From: Eumeta japonica
Lineage: Eukaryota; Arthropoda; Insecta; Lepidoptera; Psychidae
Assembly: GCA_005406025.1 (NCBI GenBank)
Contig: BGZK01001332.1
Span: 1 to 64,000, forward strand
Length of the DNA stretch: 64,000 bases
Direction of reading: 5' to 3'
The translations under genes were made by a program, and so were the position numbers. This document shows positions 37,838 through 49,300 of the stretch, piece by piece; positions within the stretch are counted from its first letter, which is position 1; each line of letters starts with the position of its first letter. The notes below the pieces were generated by a model. The model worked only from the letters and a program-made list of their open reading frames with translations, was not told the DNA's origin and did not search any database.

Positions 37838-37917
37838 AACCATTAATGAACGAAATAGCTCGGCGAGGAGTCGAACCGGTTCGACTTCTTATCGGGCTGT
37901 TTCGTTTATTATGGATT
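37838..37917. repeat. 80-bp near-perfect palindrome with B-box-like centre
   Basis: Two ~40-base arms meet at 37877/37878 with no loop (centre GTCGAACCGGTTCGAC). In the inner 29 bases the arms differ at six places, all transitions, and five of these would still pair as G-U in RNA. Each arm ends at the centre in a Pol III B-box-like motif: GGTTCGACTCC on the minus strand (exact to the consensus) and GGTTCGACTTC on the plus strand. Confidence 0.85.
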
Positions 37918-39439
37918 ATTGTAGACATTTATCTTCAAAATATTCGGAAATTGAGTAATGCACTTTTTTATTGAGTGATTGTCTAATAATAATCTTAAAT
38001 TTATGTAAGGTAGATTTTGCATATCCTAAGAAATCCTATTGAATATGCGCACACAGAGCCCTCTAAATCAATGAGTTTATGACTGCATAGTCGACTAACA
38101 TGTAAACTCAATTTATTTTTTTTGTAATACTGACTTTATATTGGCCAATATTTCTTTTAAATATATCATATCTTTATAGCATTAATAAATTCAAATTTTT
38201 CGTTTCTTATTGAAATATTTTAAATTTCGAAGTAAATATTTTTTCACATTTTGTTTTCATTTCTTTAAAAAGTAGGTTTTCTACAGTTAATCATTTTTTA
38301 CCTTACTTTATTATTCTTTAGAGATAGCAGACAAATCGTTATATAACAATGCACATGTGTTATAAACCTCAAAAAGTATAGAAAAACATTGCAATTTAAT
38401 TTTATTGTCGTTTCTAATATCGGTTGCGCTCTTAATTCTTATTCTGAGCTAGCTGCCAAGTTAATAGTGATAAATCCATATGAAAACAAAGGAATTCTAT
38501 GTTTAAGCGAGCAGATCGTAGTTTTCTTTGTTGCCGTGTATTTTAATGTCACAATTGATGCGACATGTGGGGTTCCATTTCTATTAAAACAACACCTTAA
38601 TTTTGTATATGACATCAATTATAATACTGATCTATGGAAAAGTCTATTCACGTGTGGTGAGAGTAGCGAATTGATAAGGGCAATGTAATTTCTATACAGA
38701 GATTTCAGTACCTACGTAAGAATAAAAGGATATAAAATGACTGATGTAACATCTGTAGAGGTTTTCCACAGAGATGTGCAACTTCACTATGATTTTTTTT
38801 TTATTTTTTGAAATTGAAAATATTTTTTTTTCATAATATAAAACTTTCTTATGCACGTCACAGTAATACGCTTTAATGTCACGGTTGGGTCCGCTCTGAT
38901 CATGAATATTTGAGATACGCGCGATTATTGTTCATTGTAAAAATGGAGAATGCATGTAATATACATAAAATAAATGGAATATAGTGGTGAAACTGTCGAT
39001 TATATCAGTGGTTTCTAATAGTTAAGTGAATATGGTGCATCACAAGTCAACGGTAAATTGATAATTAAAATTTGAACAAACAGTAATACAATCTTTTACG
39101 CAATATTTTTATTAAAATTTATTTCAATGCCTGTAACTCAATTTGTTGTAGCTGACAATGGATTTGTCTTTGAGTAGTGGAATTAATTCATCTCAAACAG
39201 AGGCGGAATATACAAGAGATCATCGTGATAAAAACAACCAATAAACATTGTCTCAGGTTAGTAATTAAATTGTATTTAATTTTAATTTTCGTTTTTAATA
39301 ATAGTTGGTCATGAAAAGAATCTTGTAATTATGAGTTAATTATACAACAATCTATTTTATTTTTTATTTTTTTTTAACTCTAAACTCTCTTCCTACATAT
39401 TCTGCCAAAGAAGTTTCACTTCACGTCGTGTGTCCAACA
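37918..39439. other. AT-rich DNA, no gene seen
   Basis: A 99-codon ORF at 38389-38688 has no recognisable motif. The rest is A/T-rich. Confidence 0.5.
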
Positions 39440-40110
39440 GACACTGTTTTTTTTTGTATTTCTCCCTGCGACGAGGAAAGAGACAAAAACCTGTCACAAG
39501 CAGTTCGTGCGCCTGAGCGCAGGGGGTGTGTCCAACTCGCACGGTCTAAAAAACCCCTGAAACATAATAACGGCCCTGTCTTCAGACCGAAGGCTTTTAC
39601 AGCTTCATACTGAAGCGGCCAGAAGGCACATTGGGGTACCAGCGGTACGAAATGTCGCTCGAAGCCCTTTCGGGTTACTACGATGTAATAACATTATAGG
39701 TGAAAGGGTACCTCGGCTAAATAATTTTGAATAGTGATTATGAGGCGATCTGGTACTTGGAGAGAATATAACTTATAAATCAGACCTGCGTGCCATACCC
39801 TATCGAAGGCCTTGGCTACATCAAAGAACAGCTACGGTGCTACGTTCGGTTTCAAAGCCCTCCAAGACATACTCTACTAAGCGGAGGACTTGCTGTGGAC
39901 AAGAATGGGCTGGGCGAAAGCCGAACTGTTCATCTATGATAAGGCCTTTCCCTAGGAGGTGATCGCTAAGGCGAGTTTGAGAATTTTTCGAATAATTTGC
40001 CCAAACCGCTCAGGAGGCTGATCGGTCTGCTTAGCTGGCAGGGAGGTCACGTGGTTTCCCTGGCTTGTGGATGCCTATAACCTCCGCCTCCTTCCAGGCA
40101 GGAGGAAAAT
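39440..40110 (-). mobile_element. jockey-like LINE fragment, antisense
   Basis: On the minus strand: EAEVIGIHKPGKPRDLPAS near 40070, RPISLLSGLGKLFEK near 39990, DEQFGFRPAHSCPQQVLR near 39910, ERSTVAVLF and DVAKAFDRVWHAGL near 39800. These are reverse-transcriptase motifs of jockey-type elements, broken by frameshifts. A 3'UTR-like piece with CCTCGTCGCAGGGAGAAATA then an A-rich tail lies at 39440-39470 (as T-run on the plus strand), similar to the end of the sense copy. Most of the sequence between RT and tail is missing. Confidence 0.85.
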
Positions 40111-40204
40111 AGCAATTTTATGCATGCGTTAAAATGCGACCAGTAAACAACAACTTTTAAGCATTATATAACAATTATTTAGCAAACAGACATTTCACAT
40201 TTAG

Positions 40205-41480
40205 GCGTGAGCGCACTCACTCGACAATACGTCTTATCAGAGCAGGAGTTCCTCAAGGCTCCACCCTCTCTCCTCTGCTGTACTCCGCGTACACAAACGA
40301 TGTACCGCGACCGTCGTCGTCTGGCGTCCAACTCGCGTTATTCGCGGACGATACCGCGCTCTTTTACGGAAATAGGAATAGGAGCACCCGATTCACCCTC
40401 CTCCCCTCCAGAGGGCCATTGACGTAGGTCAATGGTTCCGGAAGTGGAGGATAGAAGTAAACCCGACAAATCAGCAGCCATACAATTCAAGTATGGTAAG
40501 ATTAGAGTCGACTCATTGTCGACAAAACACTCCCAATCTTAAAATGTTGGATGCGATCATTCCGTGGCAACGGAACTACAAATACAGGAGTCACGCTCGA
40601 TAAAAATCTACACTTCCGAGATCATATCGAGCGTGTTAGAAATACTGCACTTTTCTACAAAGCAAGGCTCGGGGCCGTGCTCGGTAGAAAAGTAAACTAT
40701 CTAGACGTAATAAACGTACCATATACAAAATGTGCATTAGGACGGTGATGACATACGCGTCTCCCATCTTCGCTCACGCCGCTCCAAAAGCACTACATAG
40801 ACTACAGGTAATACAGAATAAATTCTGTAGAGCCGCAACGGATGCACATTGGTGTGTTCGTAATTCAATTCTCCATAGAGACTTAGAACTCCCACTATTT
40901 CCAAATATATGAAGGACGCATCGAAGCGATTCTTCGACATCGCGGGATCACATCCCAATGCGCTCCTACGCGGCGGTTGACTATCAACCGCCGCATCCCA
41001 CCTTATCCGTAGGCCACGAAACGTACTTACCGATCCACCTGACGCTCTTACAGCGGCAGTTGAAAGCATAATGACGACACGCATGACTGACTTAGAGTAG
41101 GTCTATCCGTTAGTCAGGTCATCGACCTAATCCCTTACTCCACCCGGCCGCCGCTAACCGCCTCCGGCCGGGCAGGAAGAAAGGAACCGACCCGTGACGG
41201 TTTCCTGCGACATTCTATGCCGAGACGATTTCCACCAGGCGTCGTCCATGGCGCATGTCACGCGCCGTCGGCACTCGCATGTGCCGTCCGGCGCACTGAA
41301 GCTATCAAAGTCGTCTGACTTGTCATCTGACTCGTCTCGACCGACTAAATAGCATAGCCGACCCAATTACTTCTTTCAGGAGGAATTTTTGGGGTTTCAG
41401 TCCCACACTACCCACGCGTACGGGCGCGAGGTGTGCAGGATAGACATTTTTACCTCCTCCTCGTCGCAAGAGAAAAAAAA
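40205..41480 (+). mobile_element. jockey-like LINE fragment, sense, 5'-truncated
   Basis: Starts inside the RT: IRAGVPQGSTLSPLLYSAY at 40236, LALFADDTALFYGN with the catalytic FADD at 40341-40352, QRAIDVGQWFRKWRIEVN near 40410-40460, TGVTLDKNLHFRDHIERV near 40590, then VMTYASPIFAHAAPKALHRL and VIQNKFCRAATDA near 40750-40850, typical of the jockey C-terminal part. Frames shift repeatedly. The 3'UTR runs to CCTCCTCGTCGCAAGAG and an A8 tail at 41473-41480. Confidence 0.9.
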
Positions 41481-42114
41481 GGTACCTCAGGAATAGGCGT
41501 AATAACTAACTAAATATTTATTATAATGTGTAATAAATTAACTTTAAAACGACGCTTTTATGTGTATATTGGGACGGGATAGCAAAACCTTGAAACGCGG
41601 TTAAAAATTAACGGTTCTGGTCCAGAGCTTTAAGCTCTAAAATGACTGAATTTAAATTTGAAAATAACCTATAATCGTTACGTAAAACGCAATGTAACAT
41701 TACTGATATGAAATCGGAATTGGATCGGGCTCCAATAACGGAGAGCGCCGGCTGACCGCCGACGCTCGAGCGTTTATGTCTCCCCCAATCGCAAGATCGC
41801 TACTGGTCTGAGAAATGCGAGTTGCTGTCACGTACTAAATGATGAACAATTTATGTGTGTAAAACACACGAAATAACTAAAATGTGATTGGTTAATGAAA
41901 GCGTGACCTTGCGGGAGCGCACCCTAGGTGCAGAAACCAAACGAAGGCTCAGCGTATAGACGGCGCAGTAAGTTGGAGTGAACACTCGGGACGAGCGTAC
42001 GTAGCTTGACTATCGACGCACGGTGAACACTGCGCGATACCACACACACTCATAAATGCGCAGACCACGACATCCGGAACGCGGCTCAAAGAAACACTAC
42101 ATTTACACAATTAA
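41481..42114. other. moderately GC-rich, unassigned DNA (possible transposon)
   Basis: Contains GC-rich patches at 41740-41800 and 41900-42080 (for example GAGAGCGCCGGCTGACCGCC) without an ORF. It may be part of the element that ends with the tRNA-like sequence next to it. Confidence 0.3.
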
Positions 42115-42200
42115 ACACTATACTAAAAGGGGTACAGGGGATTGAACCCAAGGCGACCGATCGCAACGACGACCCAACTGGAACTGCTTCCCTATGCTTA
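42115..42200 (-). repeat. tRNA-derived SINE-like sequence
   Basis: The minus strand reads AGCAGTTCCAGTTGGGTCG (A-box-like), then GATCGGTCGCCTTGGGTTCA and ATCCCCTGTACCCC (B-box-like T arm and acceptor-like end), followed by T-rich sequence. The cloverleaf is not complete, so it is not a tRNA gene. A SINE head or an old tRNA relic fits best. Confidence 0.35.
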
Positions 42201-42242
42201 TTGAACCTAATCATGATTAGCTGTATGTATGATTCCAAAGAG

Positions 42243-42480
42243 TATGAGTGTGGACTGAGAATGTGTGAACCATATCTTAAACGCCTCTTTTAAGTCCACG
42301 ACAACGATGCCGGTATGCGACTTGCAGGTGATGGTAACTAAAATAAATGATTTTTTTAAAGAAAAGTAGTATGGAAATAAATGTCAACAAATCTAAAATC
42401 ATGGTGTATGAAAGAAGCGAAAGAAATCGAATGCGATACATAATGGTGTAAGAATTTGTGTACTTAAGTAGTTATGTAAT
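42243..42480 (+). mobile_element. non-LTR retrotransposon fragment
   Basis: Decayed frames match the segment after the RT active site of the family at 58640: YECGLRM, KRLF near the catalytic site, LAGDGN-like sequence, then MEINVNKSKIMVYERSERNR. Stops throughout. Confidence 0.7.
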
Positions 42481-43232
42481 TTATTTACAAATAACAATTA
42501 ACGTGTCGGACATATTGAAAAATAAATAAATACCTAAATAAAGAAACGTCATTCACGAGATTATTTAGTATAGCACTCTTTTTATCTTTTATCCATAATT
42601 CACTTCACTCATAATTTTTCCTTGGTGTTATAAATTGGATGTTTAATTCTTTTATTCGTTATGACGTTATTAAAATTTCAATTCTTTGAACTCAAAATTA
42701 ATATGTCGATTTAAACTAAATCATACTCCTTACATTCGCATTAATTAATTCGATAATTTTTTTGATTGTGTATTTTTGGCGTATTGTACTACACTTCGAG
42801 AGACTGTCTTCAACGTCTCAAGGAAGAGAATCTTTACTTACCTATAATGGCAATACATTCAACTAGTAGATTATTTAAAATGAATACTGGTCACATTTTA
42901 ATTATGCTACTTTAAATTCATCCACGTCTGTGTCTACTGCATCCACACTTATGTACACATCTAACGCACAATGTAGTATTTATTGTTTATAGTAAAAGGA
43001 GTTAAAAGTATAATACCAAAGCCCAAGTGAACCACAAACAGTTACACTAAATTGTCGTTCCAGTTATCCTGTAACTTTCTTTCGGGATGATAGATGAACA
43101 CATTCACTATGAAAAGGAGTACGTGTGTCATCCCTAAACTCCAGTGTAGTACAATTTTATTATCGACAAATAACATATTGTATTGTGTGGTGATGTGATT
43201 ATTATAACTGAGTTTAGTTTGTGTTTACTTCT
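42481..43232. other. AT-rich upstream region of the kon-tiki homologue
   Basis: No coding signal. The 5'UTR may be in the last part or in upstream exons not recognised. Confidence 0.45.
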
Positions 43233-43260
43233 ATATATAGAATTTTATATTTAGTTGACC
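43228..43260 (+). promoter_or_regulatory. possible TATA and Kozak context of the kon-tiki homologue
   Basis: CTATATATAG about 30 bases before the start codon and GACCATGG around the ATG. The TATA is too near the ATG to leave much 5'UTR, so the true promoter may lie elsewhere. Confidence 0.25.
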
Positions 43261-43315
43261 ATGGAACGCGTTCTAATTTTATCCCTTATTTCTGTGGGAA
43301 TGGCATATGACAAAG
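43261..43315 (+). CDS. kon: kon exon 1, signal peptide
   Basis: ATG GAA CGC in a good context; encodes MERVLILSLISVGMAYDK, a typical signal peptide, and ends in phase 1 at AAAG|GTGAGT. Confidence 0.85.
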
Positions 43316-46300
43316 GTGAGTGTGATGATCCTAATGGAGGCTTTATTATTTTTGGAAATCTCATTAAAATTACATAAGATAAAAGCACATTAGATAACCA
43401 TGTTTTTTTGTTTTACCAATAATTGTATTTGTTAAAATGTCTAAACATTAATATCAAGATTTATGCATGGGTTCCTCACTCGTTCCGTTCGCTTCGTTGT
43501 ATTGTCGCCCGACAACTATGGCCTAACTAAAAAGTTTAAATGCATTGACTAGAAATTGGTAGAGAGGCATTATACCCAATCCCCTTTTACGTCAATAACA
43601 AAATATTTCATTAAAAATTCGTTATTAAATACTTCTATATAAAATTTAAATATTAGTCAGCCAAGAGCAATTTATTACCTTATTATTTGCATATATATAG
43701 AGGTAAATTATCCTCATTTGGATATATACATTAACTGTGTGGAATTTAACTATAGGTTCAGGTTATAGTTTTAATTATAGATTTGGTATTTATAAGTTCT
43801 TGATTTATTATGAAGTTATTTTATTGAAATATGTAGTTAAAAGTGTACTTAGATTTGTAGGGAATGTAAAAAATCTTTTACTTTACTTAGGAAGGACCCC
43901 TTTTTTTTGTCCCCCTATTATAAAACCCTGTTGGGTGCAGAGGGGAATATAAAGATTTTGAAGAAGATATATTGCAAAATATTTAAAACGTTATAATAAT
44001 AAGTATAAATACAAATTAATAATACTATACTTATTATTGTTAATGTCAAATTTAGGTATTACTCATTAAAAATAAATGAGTGTTAGAAATTTTATATAAA
44101 TCATACTTCTATGTTTAATATAGTACGTTTTCTTTTTAACCTATTGATTGTTTTTTTTCCATTTTAGCTTTGTTTTTGATTTCACTTATTAAGAGTTGCA
44201 GGAAGGGGGTCTAAAATTCCTAAAACCTTAATCAAAAGGGCATTTTTAATTTTTGCAGTGATTATGTTTTTTATTATCCCATTACATTATTTCTATTAGA
44301 TGAAAAGATTATCAAATAAAAACAGCATATCTATTAGTGAAAATTACTTTTAAATTTGTTCTGACTAATAAGGAATCACTCTACTGACTTGTAGTGAACA
44401 GATGGGTATAGGTTTTATATTTCAAATTTATAGGTCTTCAAAAATATGTATCACTTATTCTATTATAAAATTGTTTTTTAAATATTTTCAGCATCATTTT
44501 ATGGAGCTAGTTACATATCATACCCACTACAAGAAGCCAAAGGAACTACTGACATCAGTTTTCGTTTCAAAACACATCTTTCCGATGCTCTACTACTTTT
44601 GGCGGCTGGAAAAACAGATTACTGTATGGTAGGCAAAATTTTAATACATTGTTACACTTATTGATTTTTGGGAGATAAATATTTTTTATTGTCAATCAAT
44701 AAATCTTTTTTTTTTATTTAGATAAGGTTAGAAGGTGGTAGAGTTAAACTCCATATAAATCTTGGTGCTGGTGAGAGCGAATTATCATCATCTAAAGGAT
44801 TGCATTTAAATGACACTCAATGGCACCATGTTAATATCATCAGAAGAGAGGCTAACCTTACAATGAAGGTATTGAATAATTTAGTTAAACATAATGATTT
44901 TAATAAAATAAATAAAAATAAAATTTTTCTTTTTACCAATATTCATGATGCCCATCTTGCAATATGTTCTTAGCTGTCATTTTACATATACACTAGCCAT
45001 CCATTTACCTCAACAAATTACAGCAGCTATACTTTCATGGTGCATAGTGGTGTGGATTTGAGTCAAGTGCTACTTGAATTACAATTTATAATTATATTTT
45101 AAACTGTTTAATTCTTGAAATATATATTCTGATAATGAAAAAAACCGAATGTATTTTCTCAAATATGATACAAAAAAAGTTGTAAGATTTGTATTGTCAA
45201 TTCAATTGCTCAAATTATCTTCTAATATAAAAAAATGATCATATGATAAATATTGGAAGATGAAAATGAGGCTACAAAATACATTATTTTTCTTTATCTA
45301 CTTAAAACTGTAAATAATAAGTGCTACTAGGTTACAAAATATAAGCTTTAGCAACTCACTCATTTGAGATGCATATTGCTTTTTCTAATGAGAATTTAAA
45401 TGTCCTATAATCACAAATACTTTATTAACACATTTACAAATCAGTAAAAATTAAATGTTTGCAGGTTGATGAAAACACTGTTAAAAAGAGACTTCCTGGT
45501 AGATTTTTTGAGCTGAATATTCAATTTGGAATATTTCTTGGTGGTCAGGGTGACTTTTCAGAGCTATTCTTAGGACATATGGAAAATTTTCGTGGTTGTA
45601 TGGAAGATGTGAGTATTATTTTATAAACTTGAACTAAATAATCATTGTTGTTTATTTCATTATTATCATTGTAAACTCATGCTTAGTAGGGTAAGCAGAG
45701 ACTACTGATTTCCACATGTTATGATCTTTACATATCTCTTGCTTCACTGATATCCACCGATCTTTTCATGCAGGCTAATTAGTTTTGGGTGCTTAAAATT
45801 TGGCACTTTTTCGGTGTACCACAAATTTGGTCTGCATAAGATTTCCTAGAGTGACCCTTCCATCACACACATTTGTTTTGTGAGTTTACTTTCATTTCTC
45901 CATTTACAGAGGCCTAAACCATAACAACACACCTTTTTCTACTCTAGTTACTACTGAATTCACTCTCTTTTCAATACCTGTATTAGTTATTATTATTTTA
46001 ATATTGTATAATATGTGAGGTTGTATATGTGCAAATTCATAAAGTATCCATTGAATTTTAAACCTATTCTTTCCCTGTATTAAGCTACGTAAAAGCGTTA
46101 GGAACCAGATCAGAGTCAATATCAGGCTTGGTTCAGTGATTATATTTAAATAAGATAGAATTGCCTTTTTGTCAGTATCGGTGAAGCTGTAAGCAATACT
46201 AATATCTAATCAAACCGAAAATTTAATATCATCAAATCATGATATGGTGCTTAGAATATGTAAAGTAAACATTATTGACTTTAGTGGTATGATTCATGAT

Positions 46301-49300
46301 ATTTCTTCAATTACTTCACTACCATATGATGTTATTTAATTTCATTTCCACTCAGATTCAATTTAATTATAGAACTATTGATCTAATGGAATTTTAAAAA
46401 TCTCATTGATGATATTTATTGTGCAATGAAAGTTGAACAAAATCCTAATTACGAGGTTTAAATTTAGGTGTACTACAATGGTGTAAAGATAATAGAGAAA
46501 GCTCGAAGTCGTAGTGGTTCAGTGAGAGTTGAAGGTGTGACATGGAACTGCGCCCCTGAGTTTGATGCAGATATAAATTCAGAAATAAGTTTCATTGAGG
46601 AAGGCGCTTATTTGATATTACCAAGGATTAATTCTAGAGCTGGTGGGAGGTATATTGTTTCATTTATATAGTACACATATGAAGTTTTGCATTTACATTG
46701 TTATGTGTTTGTGAAGAATTTTATTTTAACTGAAGAAATCTTTGATATTTCAGATGGCAGATAGAATTTAAGACCATCACACCTAACGCCATGGTCTTGT
46801 ATAATGCTGGTGGAGGAAGAGGCTCAGATTTTTTGGCTGTCGAAATCTTAGATGGAGCTGTCAGAGTGAAAATGGCACGTGGTCAGATTATGCACACTGT
46901 CCATGTTAATGATGGGCAGTGGCACAAAATGCATTTGTTGTTCAATCCATCATTGATAGAGGTGATTAAACACTTTAAAAAGCTGTAGTAATATTAAACT
47001 ATCGCATAACCTAACATTTTTTGTGACTTATTATAGTGTATTGCATGGTGCATTGAAAAATGGTGGTTTATGTATTTATAAATATGGTTTATCATAATTA
47101 TTAATGTGCAAAGCGAATATGGCAAATTGGCAATTGCATAAATGCAGAGCGTTTACTAATGACAGAAAGTGAAATCCATATTGTATATTTTTGTAAGCTA
47201 TTAATAGTTGATTTTCAAAATTTATTTATTAGACTTAAATCTATTGTAATTTCTTTCCATGCAATGCTGTAATCTTGTATATATGTATCTTAATTTGTTA
47301 GTTATATATTTGTAATGGAATGCAATACTGTAAATATCTTTAGGCACTCTTTGTCATATATGAATCAACTCAGCATTTTTCTTGGCATTTTAAAATTCGC
47401 AAATACAGTTTGCAAATTTGAAACTTTTGAACTCAGAATTTATATTTCAAAAAAAAACTCTTTTCATGTGAAACATCTATTGGCGCGCTTTGGCAGTAAA
47501 ATCGACTTGAATGCCGTGACAGATGACTCGTCGTCACGCCCCTCACTACGCGGCCGCTTTCGAATCCATTGTGTGTGTGCATGCGTATACTATATAATTT
47601 GACACTTCTCTAACTCCTTTGTGTGTTTGCGCGCGTAACTATACACTTTGGTACTTCTCTGTGTGAACTGCGTTCCTATGTTTTATTCGACTATAATTCT
47701 TTAGTGTATATGAGCGCGTATACTATACACTTTGATATTTCAATAGTGAACTGCGTCTATGTCTCTGCGTTCTATGTTTCTATTCGACTATAACTCCTTT
47801 GTTGTGCGTGCGCGGTATACTGTACACGTTGGTACTTCTCTGTGTGAACTGCGTTCTTATGTCTCTATTCGACTATAACTCCTTTGTGTGCGTGCGCGGT
47901 ATACTGTACACGTTGGTACTTCTCGTGAACTGCGTTCTTATGTCTCTATTCGACTATAACTCTTTTGTGTGTGCGCGCGTATACTATACACTTTGGTACT
48001 TCTCTGTGAACTGCGTTCCTATGTTTCTATTCGACTATAGCTCCTTTGTGTGCGTGCGCGAGTATACTGTACACGTTGGTACTTCTCTGTGTGAACTGCG
48101 TTCTTATGTCTCTATTCGACTATAACTCCTTTGAATGCGTGTGCAAGTATACTGTACACTTTGGTACTTCTTTGTGTGAACTGCGTTCTTATGTCTCTAT
48201 TCGACTATAACTCCTTTATGTGTGCGCGCGCGTATACTGTACACGTTGGTACTTCTCTGTGTGAACTGCGTTCTTATGTCTCTATTCGAATATAACTCTT
48301 TTGTGTGTGCGCGCGCGTATACTATACACTTTGGTACTTCTCTGTGTGAACTGCGTTCCTATGTTTCTATTCGACTATAACTCCTTTGAATGCGTGCGCA
48401 AGTATACTGTACACGTTGGTACTTCTCTGTGTGAACTGCGTTCTTATGTCTCTATTCGACTATAACTCCTTTGTGTGTGCGCGCGCGTATACTATACACT
48501 TTGGTACTTCTTTGTGTGAACTGCGTTCCTATGTTTCTATTCGACTATAACTCCTTTGTGTGCGTGCGCGAGTATACTGTACACGTTGGTACTTCTCTGT
48601 GTGAACTGCGTTCTTATGTCTCTATTCGACTATAACTCCTTTGTGTGCGCGTATGCTATTTTTTGGTACTTCTCTGTGTGAACTGCGTTCTTATGTCTCT
48701 ATTCGAATATAACTCTTTTGTGTGTGCGCGCGTATACTATACTTGGTACTTCTGTGTGAACTGCGTTCCTATGTTTCTATTCGACTATAACTCCTTTGAA
48801 TGCGTGCGCAAGTATACTGTACACGTTGGTACTTCTCTGTGTGAACTGCGTTCTTATGTCTCTGACTATAACTCCTTTGTGTGCGCGTATACTATACACT
48901 TTGGTACTTCTGTGTGAACTGCGTTCCTGTTTCTATTCGACTATAACTCCTTTGTGTGCGTGCGCGCGTATACTGTACACGTTGGTACTTCTCTATGTGA
49001 ACTGCGTTCTTATGTTTCTATTCGACTATAACTCCTTTGTGTGTGCGCGCGTATACTATACACTTTGGTACTTCTCTGTGTGAACTGCGTTCCTATGTTT
49101 CTATTCGACTATAACTCCTTTGTGTGCGTGCGCGAGTATACTGTACGTTGGTACTTCTCTGTGTGAACTGCGTTCTTATGTCTCTATTCGACTATAACTC
49201 CTTTGTGTGGGTGTGCGTATACTATACACTTTGGTACTTCTCTGTGTGAACTGCGTTCCTATGTTTCTATTCGACTATAACTCCTTTGAATGCGTGCGCA

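Noticed and set aside
37846..37920. tRNA gene suggested by GGTTCGACTCC
   Set aside because: No acceptor stem, D arm or anticodon arm can be built; the B-box-like motif is part of the palindrome.
38389..38688. 99-codon ORF as a gene
   Set aside because: No recognisable motif, no start context or splice signals, and composition matches the AT-rich flank.
41154..41366. 70-codon minus-strand ORF
   Set aside because: Shadow of the 3' part and 3'UTR of the sense jockey-like element.
42115..42200. Functional tRNA gene
   Set aside because: Only A-box-like and T-arm-like parts are visible; no consistent cloverleaf, so called SINE-like.
47799..49083. ORFs of 90-108 codons encoding repeats such as VNCVLMSLFDYNSFVC
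   Set aside because: They are translations of the minisatellite, open in more than one frame because the unit has few stops. The array lies in an intron, and the period varies by small indels.
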